64,000 nucleotides of DNA from Acinetobacter sp. ANC 4558 (GCF_002135375.1 NZ_NEGH01000013.1:41400-105399), one strand, 5' to 3'; counted from the first letter of the stretch, positions 48,080-57,911 are shown. Program-made: numbers and translations. The notes: a model not told the origin generated them from the sequence alone.

Positions 48080-48763
48080 ATGACATTCAATGATCTTCCC
48101 GAAATTCAAATTAAACGTCATATTCGAGCAACGCGATTAAAACTTCGAGTAGAACCGAATCAAATTCGTCTTACAGCACCTATTCTTTGTACTCAAAAGC
48201 AAATTCAAAATTTTATTGACCAATCTACGCCGTGGTTGATTGAAACGTGGCAAAAGTATCAAGTTCAGCTTCAAGCCAGTAATCAAGATAAAACACTACC
48301 TAGTGCGTTAACATTATTTAATATTCCACAAGCAATACAGATTATTTATCAACAACAAAAATTATCCTTTGAATGGCATGAGCATTCAAATACGCTTTAT
48401 ATCAGTGATCGACATCCAGAACAGTATTTAAAAGCATTTATAATGGCTTATGCTAAAACTCATTTACCTATATTTTTAGAAAAAGTCAGCCATGAGATTA
48501 ATCTTCGTTATGGAAAGTGTAGTGTTCGTCAAGCAAAAACTCGATGGGGAAGTTGTTCTATGCGCCATGATATTATGTTGAATAGTGCCTTAGTATTCTT
48601 GAATCAAAAATTGGTGAAATATGTGTGTATTCATGAATTAGTACATACAAAACATTTTGATCATAGTGTCAAATTTTGGGCTGAGGTTCAAAAATATGAT
48701 CAAGACTATCAGGATAATCGAAAAGCATTAAAACGTAGCGTGATGCCTTGGTGGTGGTTTTAA
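48080..48763 (+). CDS. YgjP-like metallopeptidase
   Basis: 227 aa, DUF45/WLM class. Zinc motif HELVHTKHFDHS (HExxH plus a third His) with KTRWGSCSMRHDIMLN just before it, which is characteristic. No signal peptide, so cytoplasmic. The biological substrate is unknown. The frame ends with an unusual MPWWWF tail, also seen in relatives. Confidence 0.82.
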   Translation: MTFNDLPEIQIKRHIRATRLKLRVEPNQIRLTAPILCTQKQIQNFIDQSTPWLIETWQKYQVQLQASNQDKTLPSALTLFNIPQAIQIIYQQQKLSFEWHEHSNTLYISDRHPEQYLKAFIMAYAKTHLPIFLEKVSHEINLRYGKCSVRQAKTRWGSCSMRHDIMLNSALVFLNQKLVKYVCIHELVHTKHFDHSVKFWAEVQKYDQDYQDNRKALKRSVMPWWWF

Positions 48764-48940
48764 TTTGTAGAATATTTTATATTTTTTAATAAAACATTAC
48801 TGATTATACTTTTCATTATTTTAAACATACATTCAGTTAGCTTTGATGGTTGTAGATAAGATTTTAAACCGTTTAAGAAAAGCGAAATGACCATTACTTT
48901 CTAAACTTGAAGAACGCTGGTATTGAGCAGATTATGTAGA

Positions 48941-49030
48941 ACATGGACAAAACAATTGTTAGTAAAAGATCCTGATGGTTATTTACTTCAAATTGTTGAG
49001 ATATTTGCTGAAAGAGTAATTAAAAATTAA
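48941..49030 (+). pseudogene. VOC/glyoxalase-family C-terminal scrap
   Basis: Reads TWTKQLLVKDPDGYLLQIVE then IFAERVIKN and TAA. The KDPDGYLLQIVE segment is the terminal metal-ligand strand of vicinal-oxygen-chelate proteins. The upstream part of such a gene is absent (48764-48940 shows no matching frame). Confidence 0.6.
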
Positions 49031-49047
49031 GTCAACGTATTTGTATA

Positions 49048-49512
49048 TTGGATCATTTTTTGAAAATTAGAAATTTTAAAGCAACAGATCGTCAGGGGCT
49101 CAGTGAACTTTTTTTGCAAATACGAAAAGAGAGTTGGTTTTGGCTTGATGCATCTAAATGGAAATTAGATGATTTTTCAATATATACACAAGATGAAATG
49201 ATTTTGGTGGCTGAAGCTGATCAAAAGTATATGGGGTTTGCATCAATTTATCGACAAGATCATTTTTTACATCATTTATTTGTTGCACCTGAATATCAGC
49301 ATCAAGGTATAGGTTCTGCATTATTACATGCTGCAGAAGCCATGTTTACTGATGTAGGTTATCTAAAATGCTTGGTGAAAAATAAGCAGGCGTTGTCTTT
49401 TTATATTCGGCATCAATGGGATATTAAGAGCTTAGGTCATAGTGCTGAGGGTGATTATTTTCTGATGGAAAAGAAAATAAGTCCTGCAAAAGACAATAAT
49501 GATCATCGATAA
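49048..49512 (+). CDS. GNAT-family N-acetyltransferase
   Basis: 154 aa. Acetyl-CoA binding motif A is clear: LHHLFVAPEYQHQGIGSALL, with Q/RxxGxG/A near residue 90, then ALSFYIRHQWDI. The start is uncertain (TTG at 49048 or 49060; no ATG upstream). Acceptor substrate unknown. The 209 bp after it, to argC, hold nothing recognisable. Confidence 0.8.
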   Translation: MDHFLKIRNFKATDRQGLSELFLQIRKESWFWLDASKWKLDDFSIYTQDEMILVAEADQKYMGFASIYRQDHFLHHLFVAPEYQHQGIGSALLHAAEAMFTDVGYLKCLVKNKQALSFYIRHQWDIKSLGHSAEGDYFLMEKKISPAKDNNDHR

Positions 49513-49721
49513 AATACTGTGTAGAGCTACATGATTATGTAAATTGAATATGAGAGTCTAGATAGTGCTATAACGCTAAATTCCTGTTAAAACCTATTGA
49601 TAATACAGCAGAGAATATCAAGATTTTTTTTTAATATATCAGTAAAAATGTTTAGAAAAAATGAAGTTCCTGTCATACTATACCCTCAGTAAATGAATAC
49701 ATTTAAATTGAGGTAGTTGGT

Positions 49722-50771
49722 GTGATTACAGTAGGTATTGTTGGTGGGACAGGATACACGGGTGTTGAGCTTTTACGCCTTTTATTACGCCACTCAAATG
49801 TAAAAGTTACTGTACTTACCTCTCGAACAGAAGCTGGACGCCGTGTAGATGATATGTTCCCAAGTTTAAGAGGACATACTGATTTACAATACTCAGATTT
49901 AGATATTGATGTATTAAAACAATGTGATGTCGTTTTCTTCGCAACGCCGCATGGTGTAGCAATGAAACATGCACAAAATTTACTTCAAGCAAATACCAAA
50001 GTGATTGATCTCGCAGCAGATTTTAGATTACAAAATTTAGACCAATTTGAAAAATGGTATGGATTACAACATGAATGTCCAGACATTTTAAAGCAATCGG
50101 TCTATGGTTTATCTGAGTTAAATCGCGAAAAAATTCAAAACGCTAATGTTGTTGGTAATCCAGGGTGTTACCCAACGACAGTTCAATTGGGGCTGGCGCC
50201 TGTACTTAAAACAGAACATGCGCTGATTAAACCGGAATCTATTATTATTGATGCAAAATCTGGTGTGTCTGGTGCAGGACGAAAAGCTAGTTTGGGCATG
50301 ATTTATTCTGAGAATGCCGATAATTTTAAAGCGTACGGTCTTGCAGGTCATCGCCACCATCCTGAAATTGTTGAAGCTTTAGAAAATATTTCAGGTCAAA
50401 AAAATGTTTTTGATCATATTTTATTTATTCCACATTTGGTTCCAATGATTCGCGGCATGTTTAGTACGATTTATGTCGATTTAACGGAACAAGGCGCTAA
50501 TGTAGATTTACAAAGTTTATATGAAGAATTTTATAAAAATGAACCATTTGTTGATGTGATGCCAGCTGGTAGCTCACCTGAAACGCGTACAGTTCGTGGC
50601 GCAAATCAACTGAGAATTGCGCTTTATAAACCGCATTCGCATAAATTAGTGGTGTTAGTTGCGCAAGATAATTTAGTGAAAGGTGCGGCAGGTCAAGCTG
50701 TTCAAAATATGAATATCATGTTTGGCTTTGCTGAAAATCAAGGTCTGGACGGAATTGGTTTACTACCATAA
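49722..50771 (+). CDS. argC: N-acetyl-gamma-glutamyl-phosphate reductase
   Basis: Third step of arginine synthesis, NADPH-dependent. 349 aa from a GTG start with GAGG upstream. [18 protein letters not shown] dinucleotide motif, the catalytic Cys in [11 protein letters not shown], and HRHHPEI with the active-site His. Family-standard length. Other arg genes are not nearby. Confidence 0.96.
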   Translation: MITVGIVGGTGYTGVELLRLLLRHSNVKVTVLTSRTEAGRRVDDMFPSLRGHTDLQYSDLDIDVLKQCDVVFFATPHGVAMKHAQNLLQANTKVIDLAADFRLQNLDQFEKWYGLQHECPDILKQSVYGLSELNREKIQNANVVGNPGCYPTTVQLGLAPVLKTEHALIKPESIIIDAKSGVSGAGRKASLGMIYSENADNFKAYGLAGHRHHPEIVEALENISGQKNVFDHILFIPHLVPMIRGMFSTIYVDLTEQGANVDLQSLYEEFYKNEPFVDVMPAGSSPETRTVRGANQLRIALYKPHSHKLVVLVAQDNLVKGAAGQAVQNMNIMFGFAENQGLDGIGLLP

Positions 50772-50844
50772 CAAGGGCTTATGCATGTATTTAAATAATG
50801 GTTCAAATACATGCATTGAAAATATTTAAAATATTGGAATGCTG

Positions 50845-51588
50845 ATGGATCACTCTAAATCAAAAACATCTCGATCTGCGAAAGTTAAAAGATCATTTTT
50901 AGAAGGAAGTACGCCGTTAATCATTGGTGCTTTAGTGCTTGTTTTGGGTGGTGGACTTGTCGGCTATACAGTTGGACATCGGCAAGGATTATCTGTAACA
51001 GGTTATGGTGCAGATGCTGAGCAATTAGCAGAAGTTGTAAAAGTACAAAAGGAACGTCTTGACTTGCAAGGAAAGATGTTAAATTCAGCTACGCAAGAGC
51101 GTGATGTAGCTGTCGCAAATGCAGAAAGTTTATTTGATACAGTACAACAAGTAAAAGCAGATCAACAACAAGTTGATAGCATGTTAAATTTATATCGCAC
51201 TGTATTAAAGCAAAGGGGTGGTATTAGCTTAACAGTACAAAATTTAGGCATAAGACCATTACCTGAAAATGCTTACGAATATCAAATTGATTTACTACAG
51301 GTTTCACCAAATAATCGACGTGCGTCTGGTAGTATTGAATTGCGTTTAATTCGTGGTACAGAAATATTGGTTGTTCCTTTAGAAAAAAGCCAATTTAATT
51401 TTGAAAATTTTGAACGTCTTACTGGAAGATGGACAATGCCAAAAGGTTTTACCCCTCAATTTATTGAAGTTCGTATGACGGGGGCAGTTCCAGTTGCAAA
51501 ACGTTTTAATTGGGCACGTGGTGGAGCCGTTGTTGCACCATCAGCCTTTATATCAGAGATTCCACAAGTCAAGCCTAATGTCCAGTAA
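50845..51588 (+). CDS. DUF6776-like inner-membrane protein
   Basis: About 247 aa from ATG 50845, six bases after GGA; another ATG at 50839 is possible. One N-terminal membrane anchor (PLIIGALVLVLGGGLVGYTV), a coiled-coil stretch (AEQLAEVVKVQKERLDLQGK to about 120), and a C-terminal beta-rich domain. Commonly seen near argC in this group, function unknown. Precedes clpS by 22 bp, perhaps by chance. Confidence 0.6.
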   Translation: MDHSKSKTSRSAKVKRSFLEGSTPLIIGALVLVLGGGLVGYTVGHRQGLSVTGYGADAEQLAEVVKVQKERLDLQGKMLNSATQERDVAVANAESLFDTVQQVKADQQQVDSMLNLYRTVLKQRGGISLTVQNLGIRPLPENAYEYQIDLLQVSPNNRRASGSIELRLIRGTEILVVPLEKSQFNFENFERLTGRWTMPKGFTPQFIEVRMTGAVPVAKRFNWARGGAVVAPSAFISEIPQVKPNVQ

Positions 51589-51610
51589 TGGTCTAAAGTA
51601 ATAGAGATTT

Positions 51611-52027
51611 ATGCCAATATTTAAACAGCCAATTTGCTTAAATGAAATAAAGAAAACATTTGCACAATCTGGTCTAACCGATTGGCATTTAGATGTACAT
51701 TTGAGTCAAAATGATGATACTTTACATGAAGATGGTGATGTTGTAATACAAACAGCACCACCACAGTTGAAGCGTCCACCATTATATATTGTTGTTTTAT
51801 TAAACGATGACTATACACCTATGGACTTTGTTATTGAAATTTTACAACAATATTTCGCAATGAATCTTGACCAAGCGACTGAAGTAATGCTAACTGTACA
51901 TTATGAAGGTAAAGGTGTCGCTGGAGAGTATCCTCGAGATATCGCAGAGACGAAAGCCAATCAAGTCAATAATTATGCTCGTTCACAAGGACATCCTTTA
52001 TTATGTCAGATCGAGCCTAAAAATTAA
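51611..52027 (+). CDS. clpS: ClpS adaptor for the N-degron pathway
   Basis: Delivers proteins with destabilising N-terminal residues to ClpAP. The ClpS core (LYIVVLLNDDYTPMDFVIEI, VMLTVHYEGKGVAGEYPRDI) occupies the last 85 residues or so. The N-terminal 50 residues are longer than E. coli ClpS (106 aa). It is 11 bp before clpA, confirming function. Confidence 0.92.
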   Translation: MPIFKQPICLNEIKKTFAQSGLTDWHLDVHLSQNDDTLHEDGDVVIQTAPPQLKRPPLYIVVLLNDDYTPMDFVIEILQQYFAMNLDQATEVMLTVHYEGKGVAGEYPRDIAETKANQVNNYARSQGHPLLCQIEPKN

Positions 52028-52038
52028 GGGGGTTGCAC

Positions 52039-54315
52039 ATGCTAAGTAGACAATTAGAAGTATCATTACGCTTGGCAGTTAGCATGGCTCGTCAAAAGAG
52101 GCATGAGTTTTTGACGGTTGAACATTTATTATTAGCCTTATTAGACAATGATTCGGCTGTCAATGCATTAAAAGCATGTGGCGCGGATATTATTACCTTA
52201 CGTAAAGAACTAGAAGAGTATGTAGAGCAGCATACACCGAAGCTTGCTGAAAATAGTGATCAAGCACCTCATCCAACTGAAAGTTTTGATCGGATTTTAC
52301 AACGAGCAATTTTTCATGTGCAATCGAGTGGCGGTGATCGTACAGTAGAAGGTGCAGATATTCTTGTTGCGATGTATTCAGAACGAGATTCTTTTGCTGT
52401 TTATTTATTGAAACGTCATCAAATTAATCGTTTAACATTAACTCAATATCTTTCACATGGTGCACGTAAAGAAGAAGAGCATGTAGAGGAAGAGGTTGAT
52501 GAATTAGAAGGTGAGCAGGCTGCTTCTGCAAATGCGGGTCCTTTAGAGTTATATACCACTAACCTTAATGTAGAAGCATTAAAAGGTAAAACAGATCCTC
52601 TCATTGGTCGCGAAAAAGAAATTGAGCGAGCAGCACAAATTTTATGTCGTCGCCGTAAGAATAATCCTCTATTAGTCGGTGATCCAGGTGTTGGTAAAAC
52701 ATCGATTGCTGAAGGATTAGCTTGGTTAATTGTAAATGGTAAAGCACCTAAACCACTTGCCGATGCAGTTGTATATAGCTTAGATATTGGTGCTTTAGTT
52801 GCAGGAACAAAGTATCGTGGAGACTTTGAGAAGCGTTTAAAACAATTACTGACTGTTTTAAAGAAAAAGCCAGATGCCATTTTATTCATTGATGAAATTC
52901 ACATGATTATTGGTGCGGGTTCTAGCATGGGAAGCACAATGGATGCTTCTAACTTAATTAAACCTGCGTTGGCAAATGGTAATTTAAGATGTATTGGTTC
53001 AACAACGTTCCAAGAATATCGTCAAGTATTTGAAAAAGATCATGCTTTGTCACGTCGCTTCCAAAAAATTGATGTCAATGAACCTTCTATTTCTGAAACC
53101 ATTGATATCTTACGTGGCTTAAAATCGAAGTTTGAAGAATTTCATCATGTTAAATATGATGACAAAGCTTTAGTTTCAGCAGTTGAATTATCAGCAAAAT
53201 ACATTAATGATCGCTTTTTACCAGACAAAGCAATTGATGTGATTGATGAGGCTGGTGCTCAACGCCGTTTGAAAGCTGAACAAGACGATACAACGATTAG
53301 CATTGAAAATATTGAAGATATTGTTGCTAAAATTGCGCGTATTCCACCAAAAACTGTTTCTAAAGATGATAAAACAGTTCTAGTCAATCTAGAGCGTGAT
53401 TTAAAACGGGTAGTCTTTGGGCAAGATGAGGCAATTGAAGCACTTGCATCTTCAATTAAGTTATCACGTGCAGGATTGAAGACCCCTGAAAAGCCAGTAG
53501 GAAGTTTTGTTTTTGCTGGACCAACGGGGGTTGGAAAAACAGAAGTCACGAAACAATTGGCTAAAATTTTAGGTGTAGAACTCATTCGTTTTGATATGTC
53601 TGAATATATGGAGCGTCACGCTGTTTCTCGCTTAATTGGTGCGCCTCCTGGTTATGTTGGTTTTGATCAAGGTGGTTTATTGACCGATGCAATTCATAAA
53701 CACCCGCATTCAGTGCTATTGCTAGATGAAATTGAAAAAGCGCATCCAGATGTGTTCAATTTATTATTACAAATTATGGATCATGGTTCTCTGACAGATA
53801 ACAATGGACGTAAATCTGATTTCCGTAATGTTATTTTAGTTTTAACAACGAATATTGGTGCTGAAAGTATTTCTCGTGTGAGCATTGGCTTTAAGGATCA
53901 AGATAACAGTCGCGATAACCAAGAAGCGATGAAAAAAGCATTTTCACCAGAATTTCGAAATCGCTTAGATGGCGTCATTCAATTTCAAGCATTACCAACG
54001 ACAGTGATTGAAAATGTGGTTGATAAATTCCTAACAGAATTACAAGCTCAATTGGATGATAAAAAAGTACTTCTAGATGTAGATAAGCATGCACGTGCAT
54101 GGCTTGGTGAGCATGGTTATGACCGTTTAATGGGCGCTCGGCCAATGCAACGCCTCATTCAAGAGCAGTTAAAAAAACCACTTGCTGAAATGATTCTTTT
54201 TGGCGAATTGGCAGATCATGGCGGTAACGTGATTGTCTCTGTGAAAAAAGAAAAAGGCAAAGTGACTGGTTTAAAACTAGAAGTTTATGAAGATGAGACA
54301 GCTGCCCCAGCATAA
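52039..54315 (+). CDS. clpA: ClpA unfoldase ATPase
   Basis: AAA+ unfoldase feeding ClpP. 758 aa from ATG 52039 with AAGGGGG at about six bases. N-domain (about 1-145), D1 with Walker A GDPGVGKTS and Walker B AILFIDEIHM, D2 with GPTGVGKTE and VLLLDEIEKAH, and a C-terminal sensor region (GARPMQRLIQ). Coupled to clpS. Confidence 0.96.
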   Translation: MLSRQLEVSLRLAVSMARQKRHEFLTVEHLLLALLDNDSAVNALKACGADIITLRKELEEYVEQHTPKLAENSDQAPHPTESFDRILQRAIFHVQSSGGDRTVEGADILVAMYSERDSFAVYLLKRHQINRLTLTQYLSHGARKEEEHVEEEVDELEGEQAASANAGPLELYTTNLNVEALKGKTDPLIGREKEIERAAQILCRRRKNNPLLVGDPGVGKTSIAEGLAWLIVNGKAPKPLADAVVYSLDIGALVAGTKYRGDFEKRLKQLLTVLKKKPDAILFIDEIHMIIGAGSSMGSTMDASNLIKPALANGNLRCIGSTTFQEYRQVFEKDHALSRRFQKIDVNEPSISETIDILRGLKSKFEEFHHVKYDDKALVSAVELSAKYINDRFLPDKAIDVIDEAGAQRRLKAEQDDTTISIENIEDIVAKIARIPPKTVSKDDKTVLVNLERDLKRVVFGQDEAIEALASSIKLSRAGLKTPEKPVGSFVFAGPTGVGKTEVTKQLAKILGVELIRFDMSEYMERHAVSRLIGAPPGYVGFDQGGLLTDAIHKHPHSVLLLDEIEKAHPDVFNLLLQIMDHGSLTDNNGRKSDFRNVILVLTTNIGAESISRVSIGFKDQDNSRDNQEAMKKAFSPEFRNRLDGVIQFQALPTTVIENVVDKFLTELQAQLDDKKVLLDVDKHARAWLGEHGYDRLMGARPMQRLIQEQLKKPLAEMILFGELADHGGNVIVSVKKEKGKVTGLKLEVYEDETAAPA

Positions 54316-54391
54316 TATCAGAAGTTAAATCGTTAACCCATGTCAGCATGGGTTAACTGCTTTTAATGGTACTTTAAAATTTAGGTCAATA

Positions 54392-54745
54392 ATGGATATT
54401 CAAGTAACAAAGTTAATCAGTACATTTGTACTGTTTTTTATTACAGCAGTAGCAGAAATATTAGGTTGTTATTTTCCATATTTAATTTTGAATCAGGGTA
54501 AAACACAGTGGCTATGGATACCTACTGCACTTAGTTTAGCGATATTTGTATGGCTTTTAACGTTACATCCAGCAGCTTCTGGTAGAATTTATGCAGCGTA
54601 TGGTGGGATCTATATTTTTTCAGCATTATTGTGGCTTAAATATGTCGATCAAGTTGCGCTTACTAAATGGGATTTAATGGGGGGCGCTGTTGTTATCTTA
54701 GGTGCACTGATGATTATTATACAACCTCAAGGATTAGTTCGATAA
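54392..54745 (+). CDS. ynfA: YnfA-family inner-membrane protein
   Basis: 117 aa with four membrane helices and the conserved [28 protein letters not shown] and LLWLKYVDQ of UPF0060/YnfA, SMR-like small membrane proteins. Transport role is inferred from fold similarity. Confidence 0.85.
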   Translation: MDIQVTKLISTFVLFFITAVAEILGCYFPYLILNQGKTQWLWIPTALSLAIFVWLLTLHPAASGRIYAAYGGIYIFSALLWLKYVDQVALTKWDLMGGAVVILGALMIIIQPQGLVR

Positions 54746-54812
54746 TTATAGGAATTCATCGTTCGGCTCTAAGATAAAAATATAAATGAATCTTAGAGCA
54801 TCGAGCTTTAAA

Positions 54813-55397
54813 TTATAATGCTCGTTTCAAATCTGATTTATGCGCTTTCACTTGTTTAGCATATTTTTTGCCTTGCTTCTTCATTTTTCTATTGGTGTTA
54901 TATGCCGTTGGACCTACATTATAATGCCCTAATGCAACAGGCATACTTCCTGCGTTTTTTTCATATTTCTTAAGAATATATGCGCCACAATTAATATTGA
55001 TTGATTCATTGAATAAATCTCCAGGACAGTCACTTTGCCAAAAACGTGGCATAATTTGCGTTAAACCAATAGCTCCTGCTGGAGAAGTAACTCGACTACG
55101 GTAAGAAGATTCTTGGCGAATTAAAGCGGCAAGTAATAAAGGGTCTAAATTATAGCGATCAGATGTTTGAACAATAATGGGGGCAACGCGATTGGCTGTG
55201 TTGGAATTTACAGAATAGGCTTTTTGTAAACCTACGGAAAGTTTCGCTGAGCGTTTTGCAGGTGAACCTGAACCTAAAGAAGAACAACCAGTAAAAATAA
55301 GGCCAGTAAGAAAAATGCTGAATATTTTTGTAGAGTTTAAGAGTGAAGACCATCTGCTAAACGAAGAGAGAGTTAAATTCAACAAAATTAAAACCAT
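54813..55397 (-). CDS. Lipoprotein lytic transglycosylase (SLT domain)
   Basis: 194 aa. A lipoprotein signal with lipobox FTGCSSL (Cys near residue 38) precedes a goose-type lysozyme/SLT domain: catalytic Glu in AALIRQESSYRSRVTSPAGA, then GLTQIMPRFW, INCGAYIL and ALGHYNVGPTAY. Cleaves peptidoglycan glycan strands with 1,6-anhydro formation. The unusually long N-region leaves the start open. Confidence 0.85.
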   Translation of the reverse strand: MVLILLNLTLSSFSRWSSLLNSTKIFSIFLTGLIFTGCSSLGSGSPAKRSAKLSVGLQKAYSVNSNTANRVAPIIVQTSDRYNLDPLLLAALIRQESSYRSRVTSPAGAIGLTQIMPRFWQSDCPGDLFNESININCGAYILKKYEKNAGSMPVALGHYNVGPTAYNTNRKMKKQGKKYAKQVKAHKSDLKRAL

Positions 55398-55587
55398 GAA
55401 GTATCAAATGTCACAAGATATTAAGTAATATAGGGAAATTCGTCAATTTATAAAAAAGTCATAATTTTAGGAATTATGTATATTTCTTATAAATTTCATC
55501 ATTTAAATTGACTTAGAAATATTTTTATTGGTTTTTTTGAAAAGTATTTTATAATAAATAGATCAATAATTTAAGATAGATAGAAGT

Positions 55588-56055
55588 ATGACACCCGCCT
55601 GTAAAGTCTTAAAGTCAAATAAAATTGAATTTTCAATGCATGAATATGAACATGATGTAAATGTTAAAAATTTTGGCTTAGAAGCGGCAGATAAGTTGGG
55701 TTTATCGGTTAATGTTGTTTTTAAAACCTTAATGGTCACGGATGATAAAAATTATTATATCGCAGTTTTACCAGTGAATCATCAACTAAGTTTAAAGAAA
55801 GTTGCACAAGTATTTGGATGTAAAAAATTACATATGGCAGACCCCAAAATTGCAGAACGCTTAACAGGGTATTTAGTAGGTGGGATTAGTCCAATTGGTC
55901 AAAAAAAGAGATTAAAAACAGTGATTTGTGCTAGCTCTAGGTCACTTGAAAAGATATATGTAAGTGGTGGTAAAAGAGGGTTGGATATAGGTTTAAATCC
56001 AAATGATTTAGCTCAGGTTTTAAGTGCTAATTTTGCTGATATAATAGATGAATAA
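55588..56055 (+). CDS. ybaK: YbaK-type aminoacyl-tRNA deacylase
   Basis: Hydrolyses Cys-tRNA(Pro) and related mischarged tRNAs. 155 aa with VFKTLMVTD (conserved Lys), [15 protein letters not shown] and [14 protein letters not shown] of the YbaK/EbsC fold. Last chromosomal gene before the prophage; phage-like sequence begins within about 40 bp of its stop. Confidence 0.9.
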   Translation: MTPACKVLKSNKIEFSMHEYEHDVNVKNFGLEAADKLGLSVNVVFKTLMVTDDKNYYIAVLPVNHQLSLKKVAQVFGCKKLHMADPKIAERLTGYLVGGISPIGQKKRLKTVICASSRSLEKIYVSGGKRGLDIGLNPNDLAQVLSANFADIIDE

Positions 56056-56096
56056 TGTGTATTTTTATTAACCAAAATTTTTTATTTTTATTTTTG

Positions 56097-56118
56097 TTAC
56101 TCACAATATTACTCACAA
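56097..56118. repeat. Direct repeat TTACTCACAA x2 at the prophage left end
   Basis: TTACTCACAA at 56097-56106 and again at 56109-56118 (12-bp period), inside the 90 bp between ybaK and the first phage gene. The spacing suits integrase arm-type sites, marking the left attachment region. The core site itself was not found. Confidence 0.4.
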
Positions 56119-56137
56119 ATAATATTGCTAAATAAAT

Positions 56138-56158
56138 AAGCCACCTATGAGGTGGCTT
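56138..56158 (-). terminator. Terminator of the leftward phage operon
   Basis: AAGCCACCT-ATG-AGGTGGCTT hairpin overlapping the stop codon (56145-56147) of the last leftward gene. The T-run on the minus strand is interrupted (TTATTTATTT). Confidence 0.55.
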
Positions 56159-56420
56159 TGTGATTAGAGTCTACATCAAGTATTACTGATTGAACATAGG
56201 AGTTTAACCAATAGCTTTTTCTTCCGTCTTTATGCGGCTTAACATAGCGACCCTCCCTAATTCGAGCATCAAGCGTTTCTGGTTCGATATTTAATAATCT
56301 TGCAAACTCAGCACGACCAATCCGACTTTCGTTTTTAGTGAGTAACGCTCGCTTAAGATACTGCATCTCATTAAAAATAGCTTGAAGCAGATCATTATCA
56401 CGTTCTTTCATAGCACCCAT
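56145..56420 (-). CDS. Phage HTH protein (excisionase/AlpA-like?)
   Basis: 91 aa from ATG 56420 (AAGGAG eight bases upstream). IGRAEFARLLNIEPETLDAR followed by IREGRYVKPHKDGRK looks like a winged or MerR-like HTH, as in AlpA or Xis proteins. Its place as the last gene of the leftward operon, next to the attachment region, suits an excisionase. No integrase is visible beside it. Confidence 0.5.
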   Translation of the reverse strand: MGAMKERDNDLLQAIFNEMQYLKRALLTKNESRIGRAEFARLLNIEPETLDARIREGRYVKPHKDGRKSYWLNSYVQSVILDVDSNHKATS

Positions 56421-56575
56421 CAACAAATCTCCTTTAAACTTTCTACAACACCTTCAGGTAATCCAAACACTTCATTAAAAGCTTGATCAAAACCGCCGTC
56501 AGTAATGAACTGATCAATTGAGTTTATTTGTTTGTCGGTTTCCAATTCTTCAACTTCAGAGCATTGTTTAGTCAT
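56420..56575 (-). CDS. Small phage protein, 51 aa
   Basis: ATG 56575 with GGAG seven bases upstream encodes MTKQCSEVEELETDKQ through FNEVFGLPEGVVES to TGA at 56420-56422. It overlaps the upstream gene by 8 bp, and its stop shares bases with the next ATG (TGATG), so it is part of the coupled operon. Acidic, no known domain. Confidence 0.6.
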   Translation of the reverse strand: MTKQCSEVEELETDKQINSIDQFITDGGFDQAFNEVFGLPEGVVESLKEIC

Positions 56576-56807
56576 GGGTTGGCTCCTGATTGAAATTATT
56601 CAGGGCATTTTCACAAGCTTCTTCGGTTGTTGATCCTTGCCCATTTAATAAAACTTTTCGATTAGGATCTTGTTCTCGGTTCTTACTGCAAATCCAAACC
56701 ATCCATTCTGTAGAACGTGTATAAGCTAACTCAAAATAGCAGTAAGGATTGGTTTCAAGCATCTCAGCATGAATTGCCACAACTTTAGATAAATTTGGTC
56801 CACTCAT
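56568..56807 (-). CDS. Phage hypothetical protein
   Basis: 79 aa, beginning MSGPNLSKVVAIHAEMLET. FELAYTRSTEWMVWICSKNR and the C-terminal ACENALNNF suggest a small beta-beta-alpha fold (a double-stranded-RNA-binding-like shape is possible). No named family. Preceded by GGGGG spaced before ATG 56807. Confidence 0.55.
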   Translation of the reverse strand: MSGPNLSKVVAIHAEMLETNPYCYFELAYTRSTEWMVWICSKNREQDPNRKVLLNGQGSTTEEACENALNNFNQEPTHD

Positions 56808-56830
56808 TTTTTTATTCCCCCTTACAGAAT

Positions 56831-57052
56831 TTAATTATTTGACTTTAGTGATTCGGGTAATCGTTGCCAGCGATCTACATCTAGTGAATCATGAATATCA
56901 ACAATTCCATTATTATGATCAGCATACCAATCACCTTGAAATATTTGAGCTTGTAAAACCAAATATGAGCAAACATCATTACCATCTTGCAATACCAATA
57001 CAGATTCTTCCTCTTTTGGTAATCCATCTTTTACGCTAATCCAGTTACTCAC
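56831..57052 (-). CDS. DUF551 phage protein
   Basis: 73 aa: WISVKDGLPKEEESVLVLQD and the final DRWQRLPESLK match DUF551, common in phage early regions and of unknown function. Its ATG overlaps the stop of the next gene by 4 bp (ATGA). Confidence 0.7.
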   Translation of the reverse strand: MSNWISVKDGLPKEEESVLVLQDGNDVCSYLVLQAQIFQGDWYADHNNGIVDIHDSLDVDRWQRLPESLKSNN

Positions 57053-57462
57053 TTATCTTGCTCCTGTGCTTCGATCATGGCTTTGTAGGCAACTTTGAAG
57101 CTTTGTGCTGTATTTCCTGCATTAGCAGAGTTAAAAGCATCGTAAAATTTACGATAAATTTCTTGTGTCGGTTCTCTTGGCACTAATACATAAATATTTG
57201 ACGTAAGGCTCTCTTTTTTACTATTCCACATTGATCCTTCACGATTATTTTCTTTCATAAGTTTGAGGGGATTCTTAGTTTTGCATTTTTCACAAAGAAC
57301 AACACCATCGTCACGTAAAAGCCACGACTCTTTTTTGTCTTCATCTTTTTTCATGAGGTGAATAACATCTTGATAAGTTTCAACACCTATGCCATTCACC
57401 TCACAAAAATCATTACAGCAATCACAATAAAAGTGAGCATCATATCCGCCAACCATACCCAT
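57049..57462 (-). CDS. Phage protein with Cys-pair motifs
   Basis: 137 aa from ATG 57462. FYCDCCNDFCEV and VVLCEKCKTKN supply cysteine pairs that could hold zinc. The C-terminal VAYKAMIEAQEQDK is echoed in the neighbouring gene, and the underlying 18-bp DNA is repeated at 57063-57080 and 57476-57493. Confidence 0.5.
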   Translation of the reverse strand: MGMVGGYDAHFYCDCCNDFCEVNGIGVETYQDVIHLMKKDEDKKESWLLRDDGVVLCEKCKTKNPLKLMKENNREGSMWNSKKESLTSNIYVLVPREPTQEIYRKFYDAFNSANAGNTAQSFKVAYKAMIEAQEQDK

Positions 57463-57902
57463 CACACCACCTTTTCCTGTGCTTCGATCATGGTTTTTTG
57501 TTTTACGTGATCTTCCTCAACAAACTTCTTAGCAGATTCTTTAAACTCAGAAGTCATATAGTTTAAGTGGTAAAGAACAGTGTCTTTTTGATCTTGGTGT
57601 TTAAATTCCAATTCAGGCACAATATTAAAAAGAAAATTTGCTGATAATTTAGGCACCAAAACAAACCCATCAGGCACAGCCACTTTTTTAGCTCTTAACC
57701 ACATTACCCACCCAGTATTTAATGCTTCGTATGCAACCTTTCGATCTTCGTCATCGCTATTGTTTACACACTCACTTTTGATTTCATAATCACCAGTGTT
57801 TTCATTAAAATTGAAAAATGGTAGAAGGTGAGAGTGAATAAATTCAGCTTCAAATAACGGTTTTTCTTTAAGCCACACAGCCTGTTTTTTTTGAATATCC
57901 AT
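57462..57902 (-). CDS. Phage hypothetical protein
   Basis: 146 aa from ATG 57902. Contains an aromatic-rich middle (VAYEALNTGWVMWLRAKK, PDGFVLVPKLS) typical of small phage modules often annotated as hypothetical, and ends TMIEAQEKVV. The last codons GTG GTG TGA also form the spacer before the next ATG. Confidence 0.5.
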   Translation of the reverse strand: MDIQKKQAVWLKEKPLFEAEFIHSHLLPFFNFNENTGDYEIKSECVNNSDDEDRKVAYEALNTGWVMWLRAKKVAVPDGFVLVPKLSANFLFNIVPELEFKHQDQKDTVLYHLNYMTSEFKESAKKFVEEDHVKQKTMIEAQEKVV

Positions 57903-57911
57903 CACGCCACC

